64,000 nucleotides of DNA from Limnobacter thiooxidans. GTDB lineage: Bacteria > Pseudomonadota > Gammaproteobacteria > Burkholderiales > Burkholderiaceae_B. The notes beneath the pieces were generated by a model. The model searched no databases. It was not told the origin of the DNA and saw only the letters and a list, made by a program, of their open reading frames with translations. Made by a program: the position numbers and the translations under genes. Location: NCBI RefSeq assembly GCF_036323495.1, contig NZ_AP028947.1:3410001-3474000 (forward strand), given 5' to 3'. Position 1 is the stretch's first letter, and each line of letters starts with the position of its first letter. Below are positions 1-8,893 of this stretch, piece after piece.

Positions 1-2
1 GC

Positions 3-1352
3 TTGAACAAGCTCATTGAATGGCATGAATCCGGTTTGCTGCCAGGTACCTCCAATCTTGAGCTGGCACACTGGCTTGAAAAAAAGGCACAGGTGTATTT
101 TGCGCAAGGGCAGTTGTACGACGCGCGCAGCGAGTATCAAAAAGCCCTGTCACCCACCGGGCATTACAAGCCCATGCCCGCGAAAGTGTCTGCACTGCAA
201 ATCAAGATTCACCTTGGGCGTTTTTATATTCAGGGTCTTGCACCCTCTTGGCTGAGCAAGCGCAAAAGTCCATCCACAGCGGAAAGTCTTCTGGCGCTGC
301 GCATCTACACCTGCCTGTCTGAACTGGAGTTTTACACGGGCGGGGGCGAATTGGGTTACCTGTACCTGATCCGCGCAGTCGAGATTCTGAACCATTACAC
401 TGCCAACACAGGTGACCTGGCCAAAGCCTACGCAGGCTGTGCGATCGTGGCGCAAATCTACGGTAAACCGCGGTGGACGAGCTACTTCATTCAGCAAACG
501 CACCTGTCGTTGAAAGACATCACCAACGAGAAAGAAAAGCTTAGGGCCGCAGCACACATCAACCACCGGCTGGGTTACATGGCTTATTCATCCGGACAGT
601 TCGAGCTGGCCATGCAATTGTCCACAAAGTCTGTCGAAGCAGCGCGCTCAAGCCATGAGTTCCAGACCGAGCTTTTGGCCTTTTCCACCTTCATCACGAT
701 ACAGAATGCCCAAGGTCGGTTTGAAGAGGTACTGCGCACCTACATAACCTATGAAGAACTGGCCAAAAAATATGCCTCGAATTACTTCAGCATCTTTCAT
801 CAATATGGGCTGTTGAATCAGCGCATTTACGCACTGGCCATGTTGGGTCGGTTTCCCGAGGCACGCGATGCCCTGAGTTTTCTGGAAAAAACCGCAGCAG
901 AGCTCAATTTCAACCCGGTCTCCATGATGTCCGTGAACCGCTGCAAGCTGATGTTGCTGTATCGCGAGCAAGACTGGTCTGCTGCCCGACGACTGGCCCT
1001 GACAATGTGCAAGGAACTTCGCGTTGATGCTGAAGAAAAGGCCTACCTCAACACCTGCATTTCACTACCACTTGAAGTGTTGCTGGAAGCTGAACAACAC
1101 GGTCCCCCTTTGAGTTCCGAAGAGGAAGTCGCTGTCAAGTACACGCTGAAAAAACTGGACAATGCGCAGCGCAGGTTCCAGATTTCAACGCCGGTTTACC
1201 TGATATTGAAAACCCGAGTGCTGATGAGGAAAAGCAAGTGCACTCTTTGCGCAAAGCGCAACCTGACCAAAGCCAGTCATTTGGCCGCTTCGAGTGGCCA
1301 AGTGATAGAGCAGCGAATGGCCAAACGCCTGCTGACCCTATTGAACGACTGA
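3..1352 (+). CDS. C-terminal part of a TPR-repeat protein (5' end outside window)
   Basis: The reading frame is open to the left edge, and the first codon that could serve as a start is a TTG at the very border. This is therefore probably the C-terminal 449 residues of a longer protein. The sequence is a run of degenerate helix-turn-helix TPR-like units, for example AQGQLYDARSEYQKAL near residue 35 and later segments with small-residue/aromatic spacing. It has no signal peptide or membrane segment. Such TPR tails are common in large ATPase-type regulators (MalT-like) and in some multidomain adenylate cyclases. The convergent neighbour resembles a cyclic-nucleotide phosphodiesterase, which makes a cyclase head tempting, but the head is not visible here and this is only inference. 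Confidence 0.6.
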   Translation: MNKLIEWHESGLLPGTSNLELAHWLEKKAQVYFAQGQLYDARSEYQKALSPTGHYKPMPAKVSALQIKIHLGRFYIQGLAPSWLSKRKSPSTAESLLALRIYTCLSELEFYTGGGELGYLYLIRAVEILNHYTANTGDLAKAYAGCAIVAQIYGKPRWTSYFIQQTHLSLKDITNEKEKLRAAAHINHRLGYMAYSSGQFELAMQLSTKSVEAARSSHEFQTELLAFSTFITIQNAQGRFEEVLRTYITYEELAKKYASNYFSIFHQYGLLNQRIYALAMLGRFPEARDALSFLEKTAAELNFNPVSMMSVNRCKLMLLYREQDWSAARRLALTMCKELRVDAEEKAYLNTCISLPLEVLLEAEQHGPPLSSEEEVAVKYTLKKLDNAQRRFQISTPVYLILKTRVLMRKSKCTLCAKRNLTKASHLAASSGQVIEQRMAKRLLTLLND

Positions 1353-1376
1353 CCCTGTCACGGAAGGTTTTGGGTC

Positions 1377-2201
1377 TCAAAAGCGAATGGTTTGCCCTTG
1401 ACGCAACAACTTCAACGGGAAATTGAATTCCAAGTCTTCGATTTCACGCTCGGTTTGGATACGGTCCCATTCCTTCAAATAAGAAACCCAGACATTGCGA
1501 CACGTGTCGAGCTTGTTCAACTGGGTGGCCAACAAAGACGGGCAAAGGTGCAGCGTCAACTCAGAAAGCTTCTTGTCTTTGTTTGAAAAAGAAGATTCGA
1601 TAATCAGGTGGTCCACTTGAACCATTGAATTCAAGACCTGGCTTAGTTCGTCGGTCAGGTAAGTGTCTGAACTGATGGCCAAGACACCTGAGGATGACTT
1701 GATCACAAAGCCAAGAGTGGGCACAGAATGATTCACTGCGAATGGAATCAGTATTGCTCCGCCCAACATCAACTCAACATGGGGTTGAATGGTCACAAAT
1801 TTCAATGCAGGACTTTCAGTACTGGGAATGGCTGTGAAATCAGGCCAAATCAGGTCGTTGAATACATGCTGGCGCAACACATCAATCGTTTTTTGTTGGG
1901 CATACACATACAAGGGGCTGGCCTGTGAATGCTGGCGGCTTTCTACCAGAAAAGGCAAACCGGACACATGGTCCAAGTGAGTGTGGGTCAACAGCACGTG
2001 GTTGATTTTGGACATTTGGGCCGTGTTCATGGCCATCACTCCACTACCCGCATCAATCAACACATCCTGATTCAACAAAAAGCACGATGTGCCATTGCCA
2101 GGGTCGCCCACACTGCCGCTGCAGCCAAACACTTCCAGGCTTGCCGGCAAAACCCCTTTGAGGGTTACGATGTCTGGCTGTTCAACGGTAGAAAAGATCA
2201 T
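1377..2201 (-). CDS. Class II 3',5'-cyclic-nucleotide phosphodiesterase-like MBL-fold hydrolase
   Basis: A 274-residue metallo-beta-lactamase-fold protein. The metal motif THTHLDH is at residues 72-78 and is followed by SGLPFL, a combination typical of the PDEase_II (CpdP-like) branch. Further ligand regions are NHSVPTLGF (157-165) and the SSDT block with an Asp at 179. Family members hydrolyse cAMP or cGMP. Glyoxalase- and RNase Z-like enzymes share the fold but usually carry different spacing after HxHxDH. The ATG at 2201 is the natural start, although no strong ribosome site precedes it. The gene ends 25 bp from the end of the TPR protein on the opposite strand, so the two are convergent. 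Confidence 0.75.
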   Translation of the reverse strand: MIFSTVEQPDIVTLKGVLPASLEVFGCSGSVGDPGNGTSCFLLNQDVLIDAGSGVMAMNTAQMSKINHVLLTHTHLDHVSGLPFLVESRQHSQASPLYVYAQQKTIDVLRQHVFNDLIWPDFTAIPSTESPALKFVTIQPHVELMLGGAILIPFAVNHSVPTLGFVIKSSSGVLAISSDTYLTDELSQVLNSMVQVDHLIIESSFSNKDKKLSELTLHLCPSLLATQLNKLDTCRNVWVSYLKEWDRIQTEREIEDLEFNFPLKLLRQGQTIRF

Positions 2202-2261
2202 TTAAAGCAATTGAAGTGGAGCGATGTATTCACACGATAAAACGAATTGCAGACTATTCCT

Positions 2262-3218
2262 ATGAATTTCGTCACACTTGCAACAACAAATTTCCATGAA
2301 TTTGCAACAATGCCCAACGACATCCAATTCAACGTCAACACCAGCACCCTAGTGCTGGCGAACCTGATCATCGCAATGAACATGTTTGCGGTATCACTCA
2401 ATCTTCGACGAGCCGATTTCAGTTTGGTACTACAGAATAAAAAGCCAATGGCCGTGGGGCTGCTTGCACAATTTGCTCTGTTGCCTTTTATTGCTTTTGT
2501 TTTCAGTGTCTGCATACCCATGCACCCCGGCTTGGTGCTGGCACTCATCATGGTCAGCTGCGTACCTGGCGGCAACCTGTCCAATGTGTTCAGCTTCATC
2601 GCAAAAGGCAATGTACCCCTTTCCATCTCACTGACGGCCGTTGGTTTTTTATTGGCGCCAGTGGTAACTCCGCTGAATTTTGCGATGTACTCTTCATTGC
2701 ATCCTGGCCTCAATGGCATCGTGAACAACATACACATTGATCCTGTTCAACTGGGTGCAGCCATTGTCGTGACCCTGTTGATTCCGCTGGCGCTGGGTTA
2801 TTGGTCAGGCAATCAATTTCCGAGATTTTACAAACGGGTCTCCCCCTATATTTCTCGTTTTGCACTCACCTCAATCGCTGTGCTGGTGGTGCTGGTTCTC
2901 AAGGACAATGTGCACCTGGACATGACGATCATTGTGAATTACGCGGGCGAGGTCGCGGGCCTGCAAGTCTTGGTGCTGGGCAGCGCGTACCTGTTCGCTT
3001 CCGCATTCAAGCTGCCAACGGCCGACAAGCGAACCATTGCCATTGAAGCAGGTATACAAAATGCGCCTTTGGGTGTTGTCCTGGTTTTGACCTTCATGCC
3101 GACGCAAAGCACCGCCATGGCGGCCATTGCATTCTGGGGGGGCTGGCAAATTCTGGCCTGTACAGCCATTGCGCTTTACTGGAAGCGGGTTAGCGACCCA
3201 GTACCAAATCCAGGCTAA
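2262..3218 (+). CDS. Bile acid:sodium symporter (SBF) family transporter
   Basis: A multi-pass inner-membrane protein of about 318 residues with some nine hydrophobic helices. The SBF/BASS signatures are present: a conserved block starting SCVPGGNLSNVFS in the middle, and EAGIQNAPLG near the end, the crossover region that binds sodium and substrate in structural homologs. Family members import organic anions such as bile acids, pantoate or other carboxylates with Na+. The substrate here cannot be read from sequence. An upstream in-frame TTG (2247) and a downstream ATG (2310) are alternative starts. The 3' end overlaps the convergent TonB receptor gene by 29 bp. Together with that receptor the gene may serve uptake of a hydrophobic compound (inference). 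Confidence 0.8.
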   Translation: MNFVTLATTNFHEFATMPNDIQFNVNTSTLVLANLIIAMNMFAVSLNLRRADFSLVLQNKKPMAVGLLAQFALLPFIAFVFSVCIPMHPGLVLALIMVSCVPGGNLSNVFSFIAKGNVPLSISLTAVGFLLAPVVTPLNFAMYSSLHPGLNGIVNNIHIDPVQLGAAIVVTLLIPLALGYWSGNQFPRFYKRVSPYISRFALTSIAVLVVLVLKDNVHLDMTIIVNYAGEVAGLQVLVLGSAYLFASAFKLPTADKRTIAIEAGIQNAPLGVVLVLTFMPTQSTAMAAIAFWGGWQILACTAIALYWKRVSDPVPNPG

Positions 3219-5646
3219 CGCCATAGGTCAGGGGGTCACCGGCAAATCCACCGTATTCGCCCAAGCTGTAAAGTGGGGCCACCGCCGCCAGGTAGTCTTC
3301 ATCAAACAGGTTTTTAACCCAGCCCTGCACATTCCAGCCCAAACGGGTATTGCGCAAGCCAAGGCGAAGGTTGGTCAACTGGTATGAATCAATAAAACTA
3401 TTCCGGCTTTGGTCCACCGCGCCAAAGGTTTCTGTCCGGAAAGCGTGTTCAACCCCAACATAAGCCTCCAGACTGCCGGGCATGGGGAAACGCTTTTCAA
3501 GCGCTGCAAAACCGCTCCAGCGTGGGGCGTTGTACAACTGCTTACCGCTCAGGTTTTTGTCGTTGCGGTTTGTGTCTTCGTTGGGCGCATTTGAAAAACT
3601 CGTACTGATTGCACGGTTGTAGGCCAAACCGAAATCCACCACCAAGGTTCGATTAATCGGGTAAGTCAGGTCTATCTCCATGCCCTGCAATCGTACCGTG
3701 GGAATGTTCAGCACATTGTTTTGCCGAGGGCTGGATACCAGCCCATCGCTTGGCGCATAGGTCAAGGCCTGAAAATTCTTCACCCGTGTTTCATACAGGG
3801 CCAGGCTGGCACCCAGGGCATTGGGACGTGGCAACTTGCGCAAACCCAACTCAATTCCAGTTGCAATTTCAGGATCAAATTGTGCACGCACCTGGTCGCT
3901 CAAACCAGCCAGGTTCAAGCCGCCACTTTTGTATCCTCTCGACAAGCTGGCGTAGCCCGACAAGGTTTTGCTCAACTTGTGCTGAAGCGCCAATTGTCCA
4001 CTGACTCCGCTGTCCTTGCGGCTGTCCTGCCGGTCGAATGATTCACCCACCAGCGAATCGATGAGGCCATCGTAGGTAATCGCATTGACCTGCGGCCCCA
4101 GAAGGCCACTCAAAACGGCCAGGTTGTTGGTCAGGGACAACGGGCTTGAATCCAGATTGCCCCCGGAACGGCTGCGGCTGACCTGCCCATCACGACGGCT
4201 GCCGGTGTATCGAATACCGGTGGTCACCGTGGTGTTCGGCCCCGTGTGCAAATCGGCCGATGCGAAGGTTGAAAACGTATCGGACACCTGGCTGTAGGGC
4301 GTGCTCAATCGCAACCCATTGAGCGCCTGCGGCGGCAACACCGCATTGATCAGAAAACCGCTATTGTCCCGATTCAGTGTGGGCACATTCTGGCGCAACA
4401 AACCACCCAAGGCCCACAAGGCAATTTCGTCACCCAGAATGCCCAGCTCCTCGCCGCTCAGGTTCTGGCGCATGTAAAACAGACCCAACGTGGTATCCAG
4501 GCGCTTGAAACGGGAATGCCAGCGCAATTCCTGTGTCAGTTGCTGCGACCTGGATGTATTGCTGCCCACCAGCAGCCGCATCGACGTTCCGTCGTCATTG
4601 ATCGACGGGTTGTAAGCAATCTGGTTGACCCCAGTGATGCTGACAAAACGGTGTCGCCCAACCGGCCCCCATTCCACAACCACCGAAGCGGCCTCACGCG
4701 TCAGCTTGTTCTGGGGCTCCACGTTGTTGTCAACCACCCGGTCCGATGGGTTGGTGCCCGGACGGTTGTAACCCATGTACTCGTCCGAGGCCTGAATCGA
4801 AGGGCTGACCGGTGCCAGCAAACCGATGCTGCAACAACGCTGGTCGATCAAACCATATTCGCCGGTCAAGCGAACGATCAAATCGTCTCGTGGAGTCCAC
4901 AGCAACTGTCCCCGAACACCCACACGGTCCTGATTGTTCAAATACTCGCCATTGAACTGGTTGAACAACAGGCCATCACGTTGCTGGCTATAAACACTCA
5001 AGCGCCCAGCCAGCTCGCCTGGAATCAAGGACCCGTTTACAGAACCTTGGGCCTGCTGGTAACCGTAATTGCCAAGCCCAAGAGAAATTGCCGTTTCGGG
5101 TGTGTGCGAGGGCGCGCGCGTGCGCAAATGCACCTCACCCGCTGTGCTACCCAATCCGTAGGCAGCACCTTGCGGGCCACGTAGTACCGTGATGTCTTCA
5201 ATGTCAAACAAGCCGAATGCACCGTAAGACTGGCGGGCAAGGTAGACACCGTCCACGTACAAACCCACGCTGCTGTCCAGCCCGTCGTTGAACTGGTTGT
5301 TACCCAAACCCCGAATGGTGAAACCGGTCAGCCGTGGTGTACTGCCAAAGCCATAAAATCCGGGCAGGCGAATACTGGCATCCGCAAGTGTTTGAGTGTT
5401 GGATTCCTTCAGAGCTTGCCCTGTAACGACAGCCTTTGAACTGCTGGCGGGAAATACGGAGACCTCGTCGTCGGAATTACTGCGAACTTCTACCTCTTGG
5501 AGATTACTGGACTGGGCCAGCCCCATCGCAGGCCAAAAGAGTGGCAACGTTGCCCACAGCGTCAAGGCCAAGCTGTGGCACTGCCATGCCCTTGGCCGCC
5601 ACAATGGGGTGGACACTGACGGCGTGACAGAGGGAGATGTGCGCAT
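3190..5646 (-). CDS. TonB-dependent outer-membrane receptor
   Basis: An 818-residue protein with an N-terminal signal peptide: a basic n-region and hydrophobic core ending near AMGLAQ, about residue 45. The TonB-box-like stretch EVEVRS follows. The plug domain comes next, with TIRGLG, VGLYVDGVYLAR and the diagnostic VLRGPQGAAYG. A long C-terminal part consists of alternating amphipathic strands and conserved blocks such as SRGYKSGG, giving the expected 22-strand barrel. The last residues (SLDLVLGR) lack the usual terminal Phe/Trp, which is a little unusual. Such receptors import siderophores, vitamins or hydrophobic substrates. No FecR/sigma regulator is adjacent, so an iron role is not indicated. 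The neighbouring SBF transporter, aldehyde dehydrogenase and TetR regulator suggest a catabolic substrate instead (inference). Confidence 0.93.
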   Translation of the reverse strand: MRTSPSVTPSVSTPLWRPRAWQCHSLALTLWATLPLFWPAMGLAQSSNLQEVEVRSNSDDEVSVFPASSSKAVVTGQALKESNTQTLADASIRLPGFYGFGSTPRLTGFTIRGLGNNQFNDGLDSSVGLYVDGVYLARQSYGAFGLFDIEDITVLRGPQGAAYGLGSTAGEVHLRTRAPSHTPETAISLGLGNYGYQQAQGSVNGSLIPGELAGRLSVYSQQRDGLLFNQFNGEYLNNQDRVGVRGQLLWTPRDDLIVRLTGEYGLIDQRCCSIGLLAPVSPSIQASDEYMGYNRPGTNPSDRVVDNNVEPQNKLTREAASVVVEWGPVGRHRFVSITGVNQIAYNPSINDDGTSMRLLVGSNTSRSQQLTQELRWHSRFKRLDTTLGLFYMRQNLSGEELGILGDEIALWALGGLLRQNVPTLNRDNSGFLINAVLPPQALNGLRLSTPYSQVSDTFSTFASADLHTGPNTTVTTGIRYTGSRRDGQVSRSRSGGNLDSSPLSLTNNLAVLSGLLGPQVNAITYDGLIDSLVGESFDRQDSRKDSGVSGQLALQHKLSKTLSGYASLSRGYKSGGLNLAGLSDQVRAQFDPEIATGIELGLRKLPRPNALGASLALYETRVKNFQALTYAPSDGLVSSPRQNNVLNIPTVRLQGMEIDLTYPINRTLVVDFGLAYNRAISTSFSNAPNEDTNRNDKNLSGKQLYNAPRWSGFAALEKRFPMPGSLEAYVGVEHAFRTETFGAVDQSRNSFIDSYQLTNLRLGLRNTRLGWNVQGWVKNLFDEDYLAAVAPLYSLGEYGGFAGDPLTYGVSLDLVLGR

Positions 5647-5828
5647 CTTGACCGGGCAAATTTGTTTGTAGACCCCACATCAAGCTCATGCTTGGGGCTT
5701 GGTTTAGCCCGTAATCTACCTGATCGGCTGACAGGCGTAAACCTGTGCTTGACTTGGTCATTTTTGCATGAACGTTCTTCATCGTCATGCCGAGCGCAGA
5801 ATTTGAAAATTTCCATTGTCTTTACATC

Positions 5829-5846
5829 TGACTATTAATGTAGTCA
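5829..5846. promoter_or_regulatory. Putative TetR operator (inverted repeat)
   Basis: TGACTA and TAGTCA form a perfect 6-bp inverted repeat separated by 6 bp. The site ends 10 bp before the start codon of the TetR gene, in the 210-bp region it shares with the divergent TonB receptor. Size and position fit an autoregulatory TetR operator. No binding evidence exists, and a weaker AGTC/GACT repeat overlaps its right arm. Confidence 0.45.
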
Positions 5847-5856
5847 AATTAGACTC

Positions 5857-6510
5857 ATGAAAAATCTTTCCAAATCCGATACAGGTAGCAGGCTTTACGG
5901 CGGCGAAAGCACTGAAAACCGCGTGCAGCGGCGCCGCGAGCAATTCCTCGATGCAGGCCTCTTGCTGTTCGGCACCGTGGGCTTCAAGAGCACCTCGGTA
6001 CGCGGCCTGTGCCGCCAAGCCAAGCTGACCGACCGTTATTTTTACGAATCATTTGCCTCGGTCGAGGAAGTGCTGGTGGCTGTGTATGAAAGGGAAATCC
6101 AGCGCCTGATTGCGGCTGTGTTCGGCCAGATCCGCAACATGGAACCCGGCACCCCCATCGCTGAACTGGCCCGCCCCGCCCTGCACGCTTTTTTTGAAGG
6201 TGCACGCGACCCGGTGGTGGCCAAAACCGTGTGGTTTGAAGTGCTGGGTGTGAGCGACCGCGTCAACAAGCTTTACCTGGACACGGTCAGTGAATTTGGC
6301 CAATTGCTGCTGATGATGATCAAGGGGCTTTATCCCAAACTGGCCTTGTCCGCCACCCAGGAACAACTTCTGACCACCGGCATGGTGGGTGCCATCAACC
6401 AATCGACCATGGCCTGGATTGTGTCCGGGTTCGCAACCCCGGTCGAAGACCTGGTGGAAGCGAACCTTATGATACTGGAAGGCCTTGGCTTGCGCCTGAA
6501 CCTTCAATAG
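5857..6510 (+). CDS. TetR/AcrR family transcriptional regulator
   Basis: A 217-residue regulator. The N-terminal DNA-binding domain (about residues 22-70) shows the family pattern: a helix starting with REQFLDAGLLLFGTVGF, then TSVRGLCRQAKLTDRYFYESF, which corresponds to the recognition-helix Y-Y/F-F region. The C-terminal helical ligand domain has no obvious family signature. It is divergent from the TonB receptor and runs toward the convergent aldehyde dehydrogenase, so either could be a target. A palindrome just before its start suggests autoregulation. The ligand is unknown, and by context could be a fatty, steroid-like or aromatic compound (inference). Confidence 0.9.
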   Translation: MKNLSKSDTGSRLYGGESTENRVQRRREQFLDAGLLLFGTVGFKSTSVRGLCRQAKLTDRYFYESFASVEEVLVAVYEREIQRLIAAVFGQIRNMEPGTPIAELARPALHAFFEGARDPVVAKTVWFEVLGVSDRVNKLYLDTVSEFGQLLLMMIKGLYPKLALSATQEQLLTTGMVGAINQSTMAWIVSGFATPVEDLVEANLMILEGLGLRLNLQ

Positions 6511-6531
6511 GCCGTTTTTCAGTCAGCCGCT

Positions 6532-8118
6532 TTATTTCTGGAAATACATCCGCTTGATCATGGTCGGCATCACCTTCAGGCTGGCCCACAGGAACTCAAA
6601 CACATTGCGTGGTGAACCCAGTCGCAAAGCGTGCTTGATCACCAGGTAGGCTTCGCGGTCTTGTGGGTACCACCACAGGTTGTTTCTCGCGCGCAGGTAA
6701 TCCCAGTTGATCGCCTTGGGCTTGGTCATTTCCTTCAGACCTTCCGGGCCATGGGTACGGCCAATACCCGACTCGCCAGGGCCGCCCCAAGGCAAATCCG
6801 ACATACCGTGGGTGTACAAGTGGTCGTTGATGGCCACCACACCGCCGCGCACCTTGCTGGCCAACGCCTTGGCGCGGTTTGTGTTACGGCTCCAGATCGA
6901 CGCGCTCAGGGCCATGGTGCAATCGTTAGCCAGGCGCACTGCCTCTTCCTCGGTTTTGAACGGCATCACGGGCAACACCGGGCCAAATGTTTCTTCGCGC
7001 ATCAAGACCATGTCGTGGTGCACGTGCGTCATCACGGTGGCTGGGTAAAACTCGCCCTGCAGGTTGTCTGCCAGTTGAGCCTGGGCCACAACTCTTGCAC
7101 CTTGGGCTACCGCCTCGTCCACCTGCTTTTCCACCACGCGGCGTTGCTTGGCGGTTGTCATGGCACCCACGTCCACCGTGCATTCTGCGTTGGGAACACC
7201 CTGGCGCAATGAACGTGTGCGGGCTGCCAACAGATCTACAAACTGGTCATAGACCGATTCATGCACGTAAATGCGCTCAACACCACCGCACGATTGGCCC
7301 GAGTTTTGATAACCCGCCCACGCCGCACCATTGGCTGCGCGTTCAAGGTCAGCGTCTTCCAGCACGATCATCGGGTCTTTGCCACCCAATTCCAGTGACA
7401 AAGGGGTGAGGGTTTTGGCGGCTTGCGCCATCAGGTCTTTGCCCGCAGGCACCGAACCCGTGAAAAACAGCTTGTCCACACCGTTTTCAAAAAAGGCGGA
7501 AGACTCCTCGGCGCCTGCGCCCACAACATGGTGAAACAGGCCCTCGGGCAATTTCCCAGCTTCCACGATTCGTTCAATGGCCACGCCCACCATCGGGGTC
7601 ACGGCAGCCACTTTCAGCACAATGGCGTTGCCGGCCATCAGGCCCATCACAATTTCACCAAAAGGAATGGACAGCGGGTAATTCCAGGGGCTGATGATAC
7701 CCACCACACCCAGTGGCTCGTGAACCACTTCGGAACGCTTGCCAATCCAGAGGATGCTGGACATTTCACGCTTCTCGCTTTTAAGCACGCGGGCGGCATT
7801 CTTGCCATACCAGTTGCAGGCCAGCGTACAGGGCAGCACTTCGGTCGCCATGGCATCAAACCAGGTTTTTCCGTTGCTGGTGGCCACAGTCTTGGCCAGG
7901 TCGTCAGCATTCTCGATGATGTACTCGCGCATCAAGCGCAAGTGTTTCGCACGCTGCTTGAACGACTTCCGGGCCCAAACGGCTTGCGCCTCACGGGCCT
8001 TTTTGAAAATTTCCGGAATGGCCTGCGCCGGCGTGTGCGGGCATTCGCCCAATACATCACCTGTGGCGGGGTTGATACCAACGGCCTGCGCCATGGCGCG
8101 CGTGTCTGACAGATTCAT
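6532..8118 (-). CDS. NAD(P)+-dependent aldehyde dehydrogenase
   Basis: A 528-residue ALDH-superfamily enzyme. The motifs are in order: the cofactor/substrate region ISPWNYPLSIPFGE, the general-base Glu in LELGGKDP (about residue 243) and the catalytic Cys in SGQSCGG (about residue 277). The Glu-Cys spacing of 34 is correct for ALDHs. The usual VLKPSE block reads VLKVAAVTP, which places it in a less common subgroup. The ATG at 8118 is preferred over an upstream GTG at 8142 because AGGG lies about 8 nt before it. It oxidises an aldehyde to an acid in the cytoplasm, and its substrate is not identifiable. A gene for a small exported SRPBCC-like protein is divergent, with a palindrome between them. 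Confidence 0.92.
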   Translation of the reverse strand: MNLSDTRAMAQAVGINPATGDVLGECPHTPAQAIPEIFKKAREAQAVWARKSFKQRAKHLRLMREYIIENADDLAKTVATSNGKTWFDAMATEVLPCTLACNWYGKNAARVLKSEKREMSSILWIGKRSEVVHEPLGVVGIISPWNYPLSIPFGEIVMGLMAGNAIVLKVAAVTPMVGVAIERIVEAGKLPEGLFHHVVGAGAEESSAFFENGVDKLFFTGSVPAGKDLMAQAAKTLTPLSLELGGKDPMIVLEDADLERAANGAAWAGYQNSGQSCGGVERIYVHESVYDQFVDLLAARTRSLRQGVPNAECTVDVGAMTTAKQRRVVEKQVDEAVAQGARVVAQAQLADNLQGEFYPATVMTHVHHDMVLMREETFGPVLPVMPFKTEEEAVRLANDCTMALSASIWSRNTNRAKALASKVRGGVVAINDHLYTHGMSDLPWGGPGESGIGRTHGPEGLKEMTKPKAINWDYLRARNNLWWYPQDREAYLVIKHALRLGSPRNVFEFLWASLKVMPTMIKRMYFQK

Positions 8119-8220
8119 GTGCTTGTCCCTGTTTGTAATCACTTGTAAACATGCGCCAATTTACGTATGAAGACGCTTGTCGTCAAAACATTACATAGGA
8201 AGGAAACTCTAGAAATTATT

Positions 8221-8256
8221 TTGACTACGACTGTCATCACATATAAAGTGACGACA
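8221..8256 (+). promoter_or_regulatory. Putative promoter with overlapping operator palindrome
   Basis: TGTCATCAC (8232-8240) and GTGACGACA (8248-8256) form an inverted repeat with one mismatch in 9 bp, around the 7-bp spacer ATATAAA. TTGACT at 8221 and TATAAA at 8242 (15-bp spacing, somewhat short) could be -35 and -10 boxes reading into the exported protein gene. The palindrome would cover the -10. A second nested repeat, ACATG/CATGT, follows at 8256-8271. Repression by the nearby TetR protein is possible, but the half-site differs from the palindrome in front of the TetR gene. Confidence 0.45.
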
Positions 8257-8286
8257 CATGACATCACATGTAAAAAAGGGAGTGCC

Positions 8287-8859
8287 ATGATGATCAAAAA
8301 CAGTTCACAGTCCCGTTCAATCCAGGCTTTGGTTCTTACCGTCCTGCTGTTCACCTTTGCCCATCAAACCGCTTGGGCGGCTGAAGTACAAGCCCCGATC
8401 GACATTCAGAAAACGGTCACATTCAAAGGCGACTTCAACAAGCTGAAAGCCGACTTCCTGGCCAAAGAGCCGCTGCTCAAGCTGATGCCCAACGTTGAAC
8501 AGCTCAAACCGCATGGCCAGCCAGACACCTGGTTTTACCGCATGAAGCCCATGGGCAAGCTAGGTGTGACCCACGTGGCGGAATACACGGCAGCGTATCG
8601 ACACGACACACAAGACAATACCCTCGTGTCCACATGGACCAACATCCCCGGCACAGGCAACGCCGACCTCACCGGCAAAGTCGTTTATTCGCCCGGCAGC
8701 AACGGTGACATACAGATGAGCCTGACCATGAAGGGCAGCCTGAACAAAATCCAGGTGCCCGCTGTTTACACCATGGGCGCAGGTTCAGTCACCCGCAAGA
8801 TCTTTGAAAGCAATGTCGACCAATATATGAAAAACGTAGTAAAAACCTACGGCAACTGA
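8287..8859 (+). CDS. Exported SRPBCC/START-like protein
   Basis: A 190-residue protein with a signal peptide: hydrophobic core VLTVLLFTFA and cleavage after QTAWAA. The mature part has the alternating strand pattern and long C-terminal helix (SVTRKIFESNVDQYMKNVV) of SRPBCC/polyketide-cyclase-like ligand-binding folds. I infer the fold from pattern, not from a diagnostic motif. The start at 8287 is supported by GGGAG about 5 nt upstream. A longer reading from 8167 would translate the promoter/operator region and is unlikely. It is divergent from the aldehyde dehydrogenase. The protein probably acts in the periplasm, perhaps binding a hydrophobic ligand (inference). Confidence 0.6.
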   Translation: MMIKNSSQSRSIQALVLTVLLFTFAHQTAWAAEVQAPIDIQKTVTFKGDFNKLKADFLAKEPLLKLMPNVEQLKPHGQPDTWFYRMKPMGKLGVTHVAEYTAAYRHDTQDNTLVSTWTNIPGTGNADLTGKVVYSPGSNGDIQMSLTMKGSLNKIQVPAVYTMGAGSVTRKIFESNVDQYMKNVVKTYGN

Positions 8860-8893
8860 TAAAAAGGGGCGTGATTCAATATCGGGGATTTGG

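Noticed and set aside
4516..5184. Long plus-strand frame inside the TonB receptor
   Set aside because: Antisense shadow of a clear coding gene.
8167..8286. Longer start of the exported protein
   Set aside because: It would translate the promoter/operator region and put 40 residues before the signal peptide; the ATG at 8287 has a good ribosome site.
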